Below, piece after piece: positions 14,957 through 23,911 of a stretch of 64,000 nt of DNA. This stretch comes from Alteromonas sp047556435 (GTDB taxonomy: Bacteria > Pseudomonadota > Gammaproteobacteria > Enterobacterales > Alteromonadaceae), in the NCBI RefSeq assembly GCF_047556435.1, contig NZ_CP180210.1, positions 1,426,001-1,490,000 on the forward strand, given 5' to 3'. Positions within the stretch are counted from its first letter, which is position 1. The number at the start of each line of letters is the position of its first letter. The position numbers and the translations under genes were made by a program. The notes below the pieces were generated by a model, which saw nothing but the letters and a program-made list of their open reading frames with translations, searched no databases and had not been told where the DNA came from.

Positions 14957-16968
14957 CAAAAGGGTTTGAGCTGGTATCAAAGTACAAGCCGGCCGGCGAT
15001 CAGCCTACCGCTATCCATTCACTGGTTGATGGCTTGGAGAGTGGCCTGGCGTGCCAGACGCTGCTAGGGGTAACCGGCTCAGGTAAAACCTTCACCATGG
15101 CTAATGTGATTCAGGAAGTGCAGCGTCCTACGCTCATTCTGGCTCACAACAAAACGCTGGCAGCTCAGCTGTACGGCGAAATGAAAGAGTTTTTTCCTAA
15201 CAACGCGGTTGAATATTTCGTGTCTTATTACGACTATTATCAACCTGAAGCGTATGTGCCGAGTACCGATACGTTTATAGAAAAAGATGCATCGATTAAC
15301 GACCACATCGAACAGATGCGGTTATCGGCTACCAAAGCGCTGATGGAGCGTCGTGACGTCGTCATCGTTGCCAGTGTGTCGGCAATATATGGTCTTGGCG
15401 ATCCTGAATCCTATATGAAAATGCTGTTGCATTTGCGCCAGGGTGACACTATGGATCAGAGAGATATTCTGCGCCGTCTGGCCGAACTGCAATATAAACG
15501 TAACGACCTTGCCTTCGAGCGCGGTACGTTTCGTGTTCGCGGTGATGTGATTGATATTTTTCCCGCTGATGCAGAAAAGCAAGCGGTGAGGGTAGAGTTG
15601 TTTGATGATGAAATCGACAAGATATCCTTATTTGATCCGCTGACTGGCGCGGTAGATAAGTCTGTTGTCAGAACCACCGTCTTTCCGAAAACCCATTATG
15701 TTACCCCGCGTGAGAAAATTCTGGCAGCTATTGAAGAAATTAAAGAAGAGCTGAAAGACAGAAAAGCGCAGCTACAGGAAAGCAATAAACTGCTGGAGGA
15801 CCAGCGCATCACACAGCGAACGCAGTTCGATATTGAAATGATGATGGAGCTGGGTTACTGCAACGGCATCGAGAATTACTCCCGCTATCTTTCTGGCAGA
15901 GCACCCGGTGAGCCGCCGCCAACCCTGCTGGATTATTTTCCGGCAGACGGATTGATGTTTATTGATGAGTCGCATGTGACTGTGTCACAGATAGGCGCAA
16001 TGTACAAAGGTGACCGCTCACGCAAGGAAACCCTTGTAGAATATGGCTTCCGTCTGCCATCGGCACTGGACAACCGACCTTTAAAATTTGAGGAGTTCGA
16101 GCAAATCTGCCCGCAAACGGTCTATGTCTCAGCCACGCCTGGCAACTATGAGCTTGAAAGATGCGATGGCGATATTGTTGAACAGGTTGTGCGTCCTACC
16201 GGACTACTGGATCCGATAATAGAAGTGCGTCCCGTGGCCACTCAGGTCGATGATGTACTCTCAGAAATTAAGGCTAGGGTTGAGGTTGACGAGCGTGTGC
16301 TTATCACCACACTTACTAAACGTATGGCCGAAGATTTAAGTGAATATCTGAACGAGCACGGCGTGAATGTGCGTTATCTGCATTCGGATATCGACACAGT
16401 AGAGCGGATAGAAATTATCCGTGACTTGCGGCTGGGTAAATTCGATGTGCTGGTGGGAATTAACCTTTTGCGTGAAGGTCTTGATATGCCGGAAGTGTCT
16501 CTGGTGGCGATACTTGATGCCGACAAAGAAGGCTTCCTTCGCGCTGAGCGGTCATTGATTCAGACTATCGGGCGGGCCGCGCGACACATCAATGGTAAAG
16601 CGATCATGTATGGAGACACCATTACCAAGTCGATGCAAAAAGCCATTGATGAAACCGATCGCCGTCGTGAAAAACAGGAAGCCTACAATAAAGAGAATAA
16701 CCTCTCACCTCAGCGTCTGGTGAAACCCATAACGGACATTATGGACATTGGTGACAGTGCACATCCGGCTTCTGGCAAAGTGCGTATGCGCAAAGTCGCT
16801 GAAAAGAAAAAATCGCAGCAGGCTGCCAGTGCAACTGATCTCATGGAAAGAATTGCCGAGTTGGAGAAGCAAATGTTTGAGCATGCCCGCGAGTTGGAAT
16901 TCGAAAAAGCGGCGTCTATGCGAGACGACATTGAAGCGCTTCGAAAGCAGGTTGTCGAACTCTCTTAG
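14953..16968 (+). CDS. uvrB: Excinuclease ABC subunit B
   Basis: A 671-residue nucleotide-excision-repair protein that verifies lesions with UvrA and recruits UvrC. The Walker A GVTGSGKT is at 39-46. The damage-probing beta-hairpin YYDYYQPEAY is near 96. Helicase motifs DESHV and SATPG follow. QTIGRAARH marks motif VI. The C-terminal UVR domain (EKQMFEHARELEFEKAASMRD) contacts UvrC. It overlaps the MATE gene by four bases. I found no LexA box (CTGT-N8-ACAG) close upstream of either gene, unlike SOS-controlled uvrB in E. coli. Confidence 0.98.
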   Translation: MTKGFELVSKYKPAGDQPTAIHSLVDGLESGLACQTLLGVTGSGKTFTMANVIQEVQRPTLILAHNKTLAAQLYGEMKEFFPNNAVEYFVSYYDYYQPEAYVPSTDTFIEKDASINDHIEQMRLSATKALMERRDVVIVASVSAIYGLGDPESYMKMLLHLRQGDTMDQRDILRRLAELQYKRNDLAFERGTFRVRGDVIDIFPADAEKQAVRVELFDDEIDKISLFDPLTGAVDKSVVRTTVFPKTHYVTPREKILAAIEEIKEELKDRKAQLQESNKLLEDQRITQRTQFDIEMMMELGYCNGIENYSRYLSGRAPGEPPPTLLDYFPADGLMFIDESHVTVSQIGAMYKGDRSRKETLVEYGFRLPSALDNRPLKFEEFEQICPQTVYVSATPGNYELERCDGDIVEQVVRPTGLLDPIIEVRPVATQVDDVLSEIKARVEVDERVLITTLTKRMAEDLSEYLNEHGVNVRYLHSDIDTVERIEIIRDLRLGKFDVLVGINLLREGLDMPEVSLVAILDADKEGFLRAERSLIQTIGRAARHINGKAIMYGDTITKSMQKAIDETDRRREKQEAYNKENNLSPQRLVKPITDIMDIGDSAHPASGKVRMRKVAEKKKSQQAASATDLMERIAELEKQMFEHARELEFEKAASMRDDIEALRKQVVELS

Positions 16969-17276
16969 CGTGTCACACCTCCTGACCTGAAACAACGGTG
17001 TCCGTGCTGTAAGTGCGGGCGCCAGCTTTCCTTTACCTGACGGTAGTCTCAACACAGCAGCCAGTTGGTAACTACCGCAAAATGCCTTTATTTTTGCTCC
17101 CGTAGTCTTCGTTTTACTTCCTGTCGGTATCTGACGTGATACCTCTGTGGAACGGGCAATGATGCAAACTCGCTGTACAAGACTAATAATCTTAAAAAAT
17201 ACCATTGTAATCGCAACAACAGTTGCCTATTATGCAAGCTTGAGTATCCATAACTATACCTATAACTGGTGCCTCC
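16969..17276. other. Intergenic region before the LysR gene
   Basis: About 308 bases. No clear terminator for uvrB. Near the LysR start, two direct ATAACT repeats (ATAACTATACCTATAACT) lie where a LysR-type operator or promoter would be expected. Confidence 0.35.
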
Positions 17277-18203
17277 ATGTTGAACCGACTGCAAGAATCC
17301 GACATTAAGCTTCTGCGTGTTTTTTATGCTGTTGCGAGTTGTAATGGTTTTACCGCTGCAGAACCTGTGCTGCGGATGCAACGGCCTAATATCAGTGCGG
17401 CAATCAAGAAGCTGGAAGAACGCCTTGACCTGGTGCTATGTCACCGGGGACGGGGTGGTTTCCAAATGACCAAAGAAGGTGAGGTGGTATTTCAGGAAAC
17501 GAAGCGTATCTTTAATGCTTTCGATAACTTTGTGTTTAACCTGAAATCACTTCACGATGATTACTCGGGCCATATCACTTTGGTGATGATGGCAGGGTTA
17601 CCGCTTTCCATGCATCTTGCAATCAGTAAAGCGGTGAAAAGCACGATGAAAAAATTCGACGATATTCATGTGAATATTCAGTCCCGACTTTACAACGAAG
17701 TTGAGCATGTCGCGCTGTCAGGGGAATGTCACCTGGTGGTTTCAACCTACGATATGGTGAAACCCGAGTCGGTAACCTTTCATCCTATCGGCATCGAGTG
17801 TGAAGGACGTCTTTATTGTGCGCCGACCCATCCGTTGGCGAAATATCGTGATACATCGCTACCTGATGATGTGAAAATAGAAGATTATCCGGCTATTGGT
17901 ATTTCCGGGCTATCATCAGCCAACTACATCGAGGGCGATCGTCGGCTGGCGATTCAGACGTTCTCTGACTCCTATGACGCGGCGATGTCAGCGATGATGA
18001 CCGGGGAGTATGTCGCGCTGTTGCCTGATTACATGGCGAGAGAGCAGGGTGCCAGCCTTGGGCTTGTTCCTATCGCTCAGGGCTCGCTGTTTAATTTCAG
18101 CCACGAACTGTTTGTCATGAACGGTAAAAATACCCGCTTAAACCCGGTATTGCGCCACTGCATCAAAGAACTTTCCTACTTCATTTCCGAAAGTCAGAAA
18201 TAA
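17277..18203 (+). CDS. LysR family transcriptional regulator
   Basis: A 308-residue regulator. The N-terminal winged helix-turn-helix covers about residues 5-65 (LLRVFYAVASCNGFTAAEPVL...NISAAIKKLEERL). The effector-binding domain fills about 90-300 (GHITLVMMAGLP, the typical start of the substrate-binding fold). LysR regulators often control a divergent neighbour, but the upstream gene here is uvrB on the same strand and the downstream gene queC is convergent. The target is therefore unknown. Confidence 0.88.
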   Translation: MLNRLQESDIKLLRVFYAVASCNGFTAAEPVLRMQRPNISAAIKKLEERLDLVLCHRGRGGFQMTKEGEVVFQETKRIFNAFDNFVFNLKSLHDDYSGHITLVMMAGLPLSMHLAISKAVKSTMKKFDDIHVNIQSRLYNEVEHVALSGECHLVVSTYDMVKPESVTFHPIGIECEGRLYCAPTHPLAKYRDTSLPDDVKIEDYPAIGISGLSSANYIEGDRRLAIQTFSDSYDAAMSAMMTGEYVALLPDYMAREQGASLGLVPIAQGSLFNFSHELFVMNGKNTRLNPVLRHCIKELSYFISESQK

Positions 18204-18222
18204 GTTCAGTAAGGCATAAGAA

Positions 18223-18255
18223 AGCACGTTTTCCGTAAGGGAAACGCGCTTTTTG
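18223..18255 (+). terminator. Terminator of the LysR gene
   Basis: AGCACGTTTTCC and GGGAAACGCGCT pair over a GTAA loop with one mismatch, followed by a TTTTT run. Confidence 0.8.
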
Positions 18256-18332
18256 GTTTTTAGGAAAACGGATATCCGGGGAATGTGTTCCTGCGTTGCC
18301 TGCGAGCACCTGCACCGCAATCTCAGCAATTT

Positions 18333-18989
18333 TTATTCGTATTCCAGTGGGTCAGTTACGCCGTTGTCTCTGAATGCCTCCAGCCTTTCCTGACAAGCCC
18401 CGCATTTTCCACAAGCTTTATCTCTGCCGTTGTAACATGTCCAGGTCAAACTGTAATCCAGCCCCATCTTCAGGCCGTCGGTTAAAATCGCGGTTTTACT
18501 CTCTTTGAGATAGGGGGTGACAATTTCTACCGGCGTGTAATTGGCAATATTGCACACGATATTCATTTTTTCCACGAACTCAGGACGACAGTCAGGATAA
18601 ATCGCATGATCCCCGCTATGTGCACCGTAATACACTTTTTCCGCTTCCATGCTAACGGCATAGCCAACGGCCATGGAAAGTAAGATCATATTGCGGTTGG
18701 GCACGACGGTTTGTTTCATGCTGGGTTCTTCATAATGCCCTTCAGGAACATCGATATCCGAAGTCAGCGAGGAGCCGCCAATCAACGTGTTAATGGCGGA
18801 TATATCTACCACTTTGTGAGACACGCCCAGCGTTTTACACACTGCCGCCGCATAGTCGATTTCTTTTTTGTGGCGCTGTCCATAGTCAAATGTGAGGGCG
18901 TGAGGCGTCTTGCCATCACGAAGTGCGCGGTGCAGAACAGTAAACGAATCCATTCCACCGGAGTAAATAACAACAACGTTTTCAGACAT
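18333..18989 (-). CDS. queC: 7-cyano-7-deazaguanine synthase
   Basis: A 218-residue ATP-dependent enzyme converting 7-carboxy-7-deazaguanine to preQ0 in queuosine biosynthesis. The PP-loop SGGMDS is at residues 10-15. The zinc site near the C-terminus is C...CGKCGAC (about 192-202). It is divergent from queE, the preceding enzyme of the pathway, with about 85 bases between the chosen starts. That fits shared regulation. Confidence 0.96.
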   Translation of the reverse strand: MSENVVVIYSGGMDSFTVLHRALRDGKTPHALTFDYGQRHKKEIDYAAAVCKTLGVSHKVVDISAINTLIGGSSLTSDIDVPEGHYEEPSMKQTVVPNRNMILLSMAVGYAVSMEAEKVYYGAHSGDHAIYPDCRPEFVEKMNIVCNIANYTPVEIVTPYLKESKTAILTDGLKMGLDYSLTWTCYNGRDKACGKCGACQERLEAFRDNGVTDPLEYE

Positions 18990-19073
18990 GGTGAGGTAAA
19001 GTTACGAAATTATCCCGGAATTTTATGTGATCCTTGGTAAAATCCCAACATGCAATTGCAACAGGAATCATGT

Positions 19074-19757
19074 GTGAGTCACTACACTACACTCAAAATT
19101 AACGAAATGTTTGAAACTATCCAGGGGGAAGGCGCGCATACTGGTATCCCTTCGGTGTTTGTTCGACTTCAGGGCTGCCCGGTGGGCTGCCCCTGGTGTG
19201 ACACCAAACATACCTGGACACTGGATACAGCCCACCTTATTGAGGCCACAGACGTCCTTGCCAAAACCGTAGAAAGTGAAACGCATTTTGAAACGGACGC
19301 TGAAGGTCTGCTGACGCTGTTTGAAGAAGAGGGCTATGTGGCCCGTCACGTAGTTATCACCGGTGGTGAGCCATGTATGTACGACCTGGAGGCATTGACG
19401 ACGCTGCTTCATCAACAGGGTTTTAGCACGCAAATTGAAACCAGTGGCACGTACGAAGTGAAATGCCATGCTGATACCTGGGTAACGGTGTCGCCTAAAG
19501 TGAACATGAAAGGCGGCTATGAGGTGCTGACTTCGGCGTTATTAAGAGCGAACGAAATCAAGCACCCGGTAGCGATGGAGAAACATATTGAGGAGCTGGA
19601 CGCACTGCTGGCCAGACTGCCACAGGGGCATAATGTTGGGGTATGCCTGCAACCAATCAGTCAGCAAAAACGGGCCACGGCGCTGGCAGTGGAAACTTGT
19701 ATCCAGCGCAACTGGCGTTTATCGTTACAAACGCATAAGTTTATCGGTATAGAATAA
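19074..19757 (+). CDS. queE: 7-carboxy-7-deazaguanine synthase (radical SAM)
   Basis: A radical SAM enzyme that makes 7-carboxy-7-deazaguanine. The cluster motif is CPVGCPWC (C-x3-C-x2-C) within RLQGCPVGCPWCDTKHTW, and the substrate motif NEMFETIQGEG lies at the N-terminus. I prefer the GTG at 19074 (227 residues) over the ATG at 19050 because AGGA stands seven bases before the GTG. It heads a likely three-gene transcript with the two genes that follow. Confidence 0.94.
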   Translation: MSHYTTLKINEMFETIQGEGAHTGIPSVFVRLQGCPVGCPWCDTKHTWTLDTAHLIEATDVLAKTVESETHFETDAEGLLTLFEEEGYVARHVVITGGEPCMYDLEALTTLLHQQGFSTQIETSGTYEVKCHADTWVTVSPKVNMKGGYEVLTSALLRANEIKHPVAMEKHIEELDALLARLPQGHNVGVCLQPISQQKRATALAVETCIQRNWRLSLQTHKFIGIE

Positions 19758-19773
19758 TAATTAAGGACATACC

Positions 19774-20181
19774 ATGACAATTGAAGTCAACGCGTTTCTC
19801 TCCTCGATGGCGGAAGCGGTAGAATTCGGGCGTGAGCAACAGCTTCAGGCACTGTTTTCCCAACCAGCGGTATTTGTCACCGAAGGCGAAAAGCAGGTAT
19901 GTATGACAGAAGAGTCGATTCGGGATAAGCTCAGCAAGTTTATTCAAATCGCAGTGGAAAACGAATGTTACCGGTTGAGCTTTGAAATCCTGCAACTGAT
20001 GACGCTGGCTGAGGGCACCTATTTTGCGCAGGTGAACTGGCAGTGGTTGGATCATCATGGCACGGTTGCGCGTGAACGGGTAAGTGCGTTTACGCTGCAC
20101 GGTAACGATGATGAGATGTCTATAGTGGTCTGCGTACTCGATGCTGCCCGGATCACCACTGAGGAGATAACAGTATCATGA
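19774..20181 (+). CDS. NTF2-like hypothetical protein
   Basis: A 135-residue cytoplasmic protein without signal peptide. Its length and the pattern of an N-terminal helix, a central 'FVTEGEKQVCMTE' strand region and C-terminal strands ('YFAQVNWQWLDHHGTVARERVSAFTLH') suggest an NTF2/SnoaL-type cone fold; this is a shape judgement, not a family match. It starts 17 bases after queE and overlaps the next gene by four bases, so it is probably in the same transcript. Function unknown. Confidence 0.7.
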   Translation: MTIEVNAFLSSMAEAVEFGREQQLQALFSQPAVFVTEGEKQVCMTEESIRDKLSKFIQIAVENECYRLSFEILQLMTLAEGTYFAQVNWQWLDHHGTVARERVSAFTLHGNDDEMSIVVCVLDAARITTEEITVS

Positions 20182-21038
20182 GGTGGGTTTCTGCAGCGAT
20201 ACTGTTCTTGCTTAGCGCGCCGGTGACTGCGGCGATGTGGACGATTACGTACCCCAGACCTCTTAGTGAGGCTGATATGCGTGATGAGTATCCACGGGCG
20301 CTCCTGACTCTGGCTCTGGAAAAAACCGGCGTTAAATACACGCTGCTGCCATCTGAGCGAATTTTGTTACAGGGCAAGGCACTTCGTCAGCTAAGAGAGA
20401 ACCGGGAAGTGAACGTAGTCTGGAGTATGACAGACTCACAGCGTGAAAAAGATTTGCTGCCCATTCGTATTCCAATTGCAAAAGGCTTAATCGGGCTGCG
20501 TGTCTTTCTGATAAATCAACAGAAGCGTTCTGCGTTTGCTGCCGTTTCTTCACAGCAGGACTTAATTTCTCTTGCACCTATTCAGGGAGAAGAATGGCCG
20601 GATACAAAAATACTGCAGGCAAATGGGTTTAACGTATTGACGGTGCCTGATTATCCGGAAGCATTCTCTATGCTTAATCAGAATCGGGGCGATTTTTTTC
20701 CGCGTTCTGTGATTGAGGTAATCAACGAGCTGGAAGAGGCGGATCGAAACCCGGACATTATGTTAGAACCTGATCTTGCCATTTACTATCCCACGGCGAT
20801 GTACTTTTTCGTCAATCGGGGGGATACCACACTGGCGCGGCTAATTGAAACCGGGTTACGCAGAGCGCTTGAAGATGGCTCTTTTGATGCGTTGTTTATG
20901 TCGACTCATGAAGAGATGCTGAATCGTTTGAATATCCCGCAGCGCAAAATCTTTAAGATGGATAACCCATTGTTGCCTGAGAATACGCCACTGAATAATC
21001 CTGAACTATGGATCGATCTGGAAGAGCTACAAAACTGA
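20178..21038 (+). CDS. Orphan periplasmic solute-binding-like protein
   Basis: A 286-residue protein with a signal peptide (MRWVSAAILFLLSAPVTA). It resembles the family 3 extracellular solute-binding fold used for amino-acid ABC transporters and some sensors. The pattern includes ITYPRPLSEADMRDEYPRA and later a hinge-like LAIYYPTAMYFFVNRGD. No permease or ATPase lies nearby, so it is unlikely to serve a local ABC importer. It overlaps the preceding NTF2-like gene (ATGA). A similar type of protein begins at 63837. Ligand unknown. Confidence 0.7.
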   Translation: MRWVSAAILFLLSAPVTAAMWTITYPRPLSEADMRDEYPRALLTLALEKTGVKYTLLPSERILLQGKALRQLRENREVNVVWSMTDSQREKDLLPIRIPIAKGLIGLRVFLINQQKRSAFAAVSSQQDLISLAPIQGEEWPDTKILQANGFNVLTVPDYPEAFSMLNQNRGDFFPRSVIEVINELEEADRNPDIMLEPDLAIYYPTAMYFFVNRGDTTLARLIETGLRRALEDGSFDALFMSTHEEMLNRLNIPQRKIFKMDNPLLPENTPLNNPELWIDLEELQN

Positions 21039-21206
21039 TTTGCTTTACCCTTTTTCCGGAAATTTTCAATCGCGCTGTAATATTTTGCTCTCTAGCTGGA
21101 CTACAGTAAGTGACACCACAATAAGGATGTCATTTGTCGGGCAAGGGAAAGCGTTCTGTAAGCTTTCAGCCAGCCCTTTACTACCGTTACCAGTTGGGGA
21201 AACACA

Positions 21207-21446
21207 ATGGAAATTTTGACTTACTTTGAACAGTTAAGCGGCATTCAATGGGTCGCAGGGATTACACTGTTATTTGTGGTGTGGTTCTTACCCGCGATCC
21301 TCGCATTCTTTTTTAACCGGAAACAGCTTCGAATTATCGCAGTAGCGTGCGTGCCTGCCGGATTCTCAATTATCGCATGGAGTGGATTGATGTTGTGGGC
21401 CGTAACCGGAAATGCGCTAAATCGTTTCCGACGGGTAAAAGCATGA
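21207..21446 (+). CDS. Small membrane protein, superinfection-immunity-like
   Basis: A 79-residue protein with two hydrophobic helices (about 17-38 and 44-68). The pattern WFLPAILAFFFNRKQLRIIAV...IIAWSGLMLWAVTG resembles the Imm_superinfect (phage T4 Imm-like) family found scattered in bacterial genomes. The match is by eye. It stands alone with no phage genes nearby, so a role in phage immunity is not implied by context. A GGGG-type ribosome site precedes the ATG. Confidence 0.6.
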   Translation: MEILTYFEQLSGIQWVAGITLLFVVWFLPAILAFFFNRKQLRIIAVACVPAGFSIIAWSGLMLWAVTGNALNRFRRVKA

Positions 21447-21663
21447 CGCATACCTGTTGCTGGCACATGGCATTGCCACCAGGTCTGACGTACTTTTAGC
21501 GGGTAGAAGGTAAAGTTGTAAGCCGATTTGCAAAGAACGAAAGCCAGGGTGTCGTGAGAGGCTAGGTTAGGGTCAACAATGTCAGGCTATCATTACCCTT
21601 ACAGGCAGCATCGCAGAAATTAACTGTGCAATTGCACAGATGCCAATTTCGTGACCAGAGTAA

Positions 21664-21698
21664 ACTGAAAAACGCGGCATGAAGCCGCGTTTTTCAGT
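21664..21698. terminator. Bidirectional terminator between convergent genes
   Basis: ACTGAAAAACGCGGC and GCCGCGTTTTTCAGT are a perfect 15-base inverted repeat over ATGAA, with T runs in both directions. It serves the upstream plus-strand gene and asnB. Confidence 0.92.
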
Positions 21699-21715
21699 TC
21701 AGATACCGCTAGCGG

Positions 21716-23386
21716 TTAGCTTTTCCCCGAATGAACGCCTTTCATCGAACGTCCTGAGGGATCAGCATTGGCTTTAAAACTTTCATCCCACTCAAGTGCT
21801 TCGGCCGTACTACAAGCTATTGATTTACCACCAGGCACGCAGCGCGCTGCGCTTTCCTGAGGGAAGTAACCTTCGAAGATGGTGCGATAGTAGTAGCCTT
21901 CTTTGGTATCCGGCGTATTTACCGGAAAGCGGAACTCTGCCGTTGCCAGTTGTTGATCGCTCACTTCGCCAGCAACAAAATCGCGTATTGAATCAATCCA
22001 GGAATAGCCAACGCCATCACCAAACTGCTCTTTCTGACGCCACAACACCTCTTCCGGCAAGGTTGTGCCGTTGTCGAAGGCTTTGCGCAGGATCCATTTC
22101 TCCATACGGCCATCAATACACATTTTATCTTGCGGGTTCAGACGCATGGCCACATCGATAAACTTTTTATCAAGAAACGGCACGCGTGCTTCTACGCCCC
22201 ATGCAGAGGTTGCTTTATTGGCGCGAGCGCAGTCGAACATGTGCAAACGGTCTAGTTTACGCACGGTCTCCTCATGGAATTCTTTTGCATTCGGAGCTTT
22301 ATGGAAATACAGGTAGCCACCAAAGATTTCATCAGAGCCTTCACCACTTAACACCATCTTGATACCCATGGCTTTGATTTTACGCGTCATCAGATACATG
22401 GGCGTGGCGGCGCGAATGGTTGTAGTGTCGTAGGTTTCCAGATGGAATATCACATCGCGAATGGCATCCAGGCCTTCCTGAATAGTGAAATGAATTTCGT
22501 GATGCACGGTGCCAATCATATCTGCCACCTGTTTTGCTGCTTTCAGATCCGGTGCACCTTCAAGGCCCACTGCAAAACTGTGCAAACGAGGCCACCAGGC
22601 GTCGGACTTATCTTCATCCTCTACACGCTTAGCAACGTATTGTGCTGCTACGGCCGACACCAGCGACGAATCGAGTCCTCCCGAGAGTAAAACCGCATAC
22701 GGGACATCGGACATCAGATGCGATTTCACGGCTTTCTCGAAAGCTTCGCGCAACTCATCCAGGTTACTTTCGTTGTCTTTGACGTTGTCATAACTCATCC
22801 AGTCACGCTGATAATACTTGGTGACTTTACCGTGCTTGCTCCACAGGTAATGGCCTGGGGGAAACTCGCTGATGGTTTTACAAATAGGCGCCAGGGCTTT
22901 CATTTCTGAGGCGACATAAAAGTTACCATGCTCGTCGTAACCGGTGTATAGCGGAATAATACCGATATGATCGCGGGCAATCAGGTAGGCGTCTTCTTTT
23001 TCATCATAAAGCACAAATGCAAACATGCCCTCAAGTTCGTCAATAAACTCTACGCCTCGCTGCTGAAACAGCGGCAGAATGACTTCGCAGTCAGAGCGGG
23101 TTTTAAACGTGTAAGGCTGCGCCAGATTCTTGGCCAGTTGCTTATGATTGTAGATCTCACCGTTGACCGCCAGAATACATTGGCCGTCCTGGCTGATGAG
23201 AGGTTGGGCACCTGTGTCCACGTCGACAATCGCCAGTCGTTCGTGGCACAGGATGGTATTGTCATTATTCCAGATACCCGACCAGTCTGGGCCGCGATGA
23301 CGCAGCAGTTTTGTTAAATCTAACGCTTGGGTTCTGAGTTCAGACACATCGGTCTTGATATCCAGGATACCGAAAATACCACACAT
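21716..23386 (-). CDS. asnB: Asparagine synthase (glutamine-hydrolysing)
   Basis: A 556-residue enzyme making asparagine from aspartate, ATP and glutamine. The N-terminal class II glutamine amidotransferase domain begins with the catalytic Cys2 (MCGIFGILD) and includes RHRGPD and NGEIYNH. The synthetase domain carries the ATP pyrophosphatase motif LSGGLDSS near 235 and VLSGEGSDEIFGGY near 345. Length and motifs match E. coli AsnB. The promoter region upstream contains an unusual inverted-repeat element. Confidence 0.97.
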   Translation of the reverse strand: MCGIFGILDIKTDVSELRTQALDLTKLLRHRGPDWSGIWNNDNTILCHERLAIVDVDTGAQPLISQDGQCILAVNGEIYNHKQLAKNLAQPYTFKTRSDCEVILPLFQQRGVEFIDELEGMFAFVLYDEKEDAYLIARDHIGIIPLYTGYDEHGNFYVASEMKALAPICKTISEFPPGHYLWSKHGKVTKYYQRDWMSYDNVKDNESNLDELREAFEKAVKSHLMSDVPYAVLLSGGLDSSLVSAVAAQYVAKRVEDEDKSDAWWPRLHSFAVGLEGAPDLKAAKQVADMIGTVHHEIHFTIQEGLDAIRDVIFHLETYDTTTIRAATPMYLMTRKIKAMGIKMVLSGEGSDEIFGGYLYFHKAPNAKEFHEETVRKLDRLHMFDCARANKATSAWGVEARVPFLDKKFIDVAMRLNPQDKMCIDGRMEKWILRKAFDNGTTLPEEVLWRQKEQFGDGVGYSWIDSIRDFVAGEVSDQQLATAEFRFPVNTPDTKEGYYYRTIFEGYFPQESAARCVPGGKSIACSTAEALEWDESFKANADPSGRSMKGVHSGKS

Positions 23387-23475
23387 AAAACGGGTTCTCT
23401 CTTATCACTTGTTGAAAATAGGCGTTTTTTCTGTCGGATCTCTGTATGAGATAGCGGTGGTTTCTTATTGTTTGT

Positions 23476-23626
23476 CCAGAGAAGATGCGAATAGGGCTTT
23501 GATGTTGTTCCCCACTGCTTTGGGACGATATCTTTCAGGTGACCATAAGTACTGACGTGAATCCGGTTACGTTATTACCTGGTCAGGCTGCCTGGCTGAC
23601 GATAGCAATATTCGCATCTTCTCTGG
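23476..23626. repeat. Element with 18-base terminal inverted repeats
   Basis: CCAGAGAAGATGCGAATA at 23476-23493 is repeated as its exact complement TATTCGCATCTTCTCTGG at 23609-23626, around a 115-base centre with no reading frame. No target-site duplication is visible. The core AAGATGCGAA recurs as a second palindrome at 49941-49986. Confidence 0.75.
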
Positions 23627-23869
23627 CTTCACTCGCGTGTCTTTGAATGTGCCAGTATGAGGAAAAATTGCAAGTGTATTCTGATGCCTTTTTGGAATTA
23701 CTCATCTCTTACCGGTTGCACAGAAAACTGAGTGACTGCGACGGGACTGAATTTTATGCGTAAGACGAAAACAAACGTTAAGCCAGCTATCTGTAAATTG
23801 CATACAGAAATGCATTCAGGACGATGAAGAAATACAGTGATTCATTCTGGACGATAAAAACAGACTGCC

Positions 23870-23896
23870 AAAAAAAAGGCCAGCATATTGCTGGCC
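23870..23896 (-). terminator. Terminator of the M28 peptidase gene
   Basis: On the minus strand GGCCAGCA, loop ATA, TGCTGGCC, then eight Ts. It lies 16 bases past the stop. Confidence 0.92.
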
Positions 23897-23911
23897 ATGG
23901 TGCGAGAGTGC

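Larger units (their letters stand above)
23387..23911. other. Intergenic region upstream of asnB
   Basis: About 525 bases with no supportable gene. It holds the asnB promoter, a 151-base inverted-repeat element (23476-23626) and the terminator of the M28 peptidase gene (23870-23896). Confidence 0.6.
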
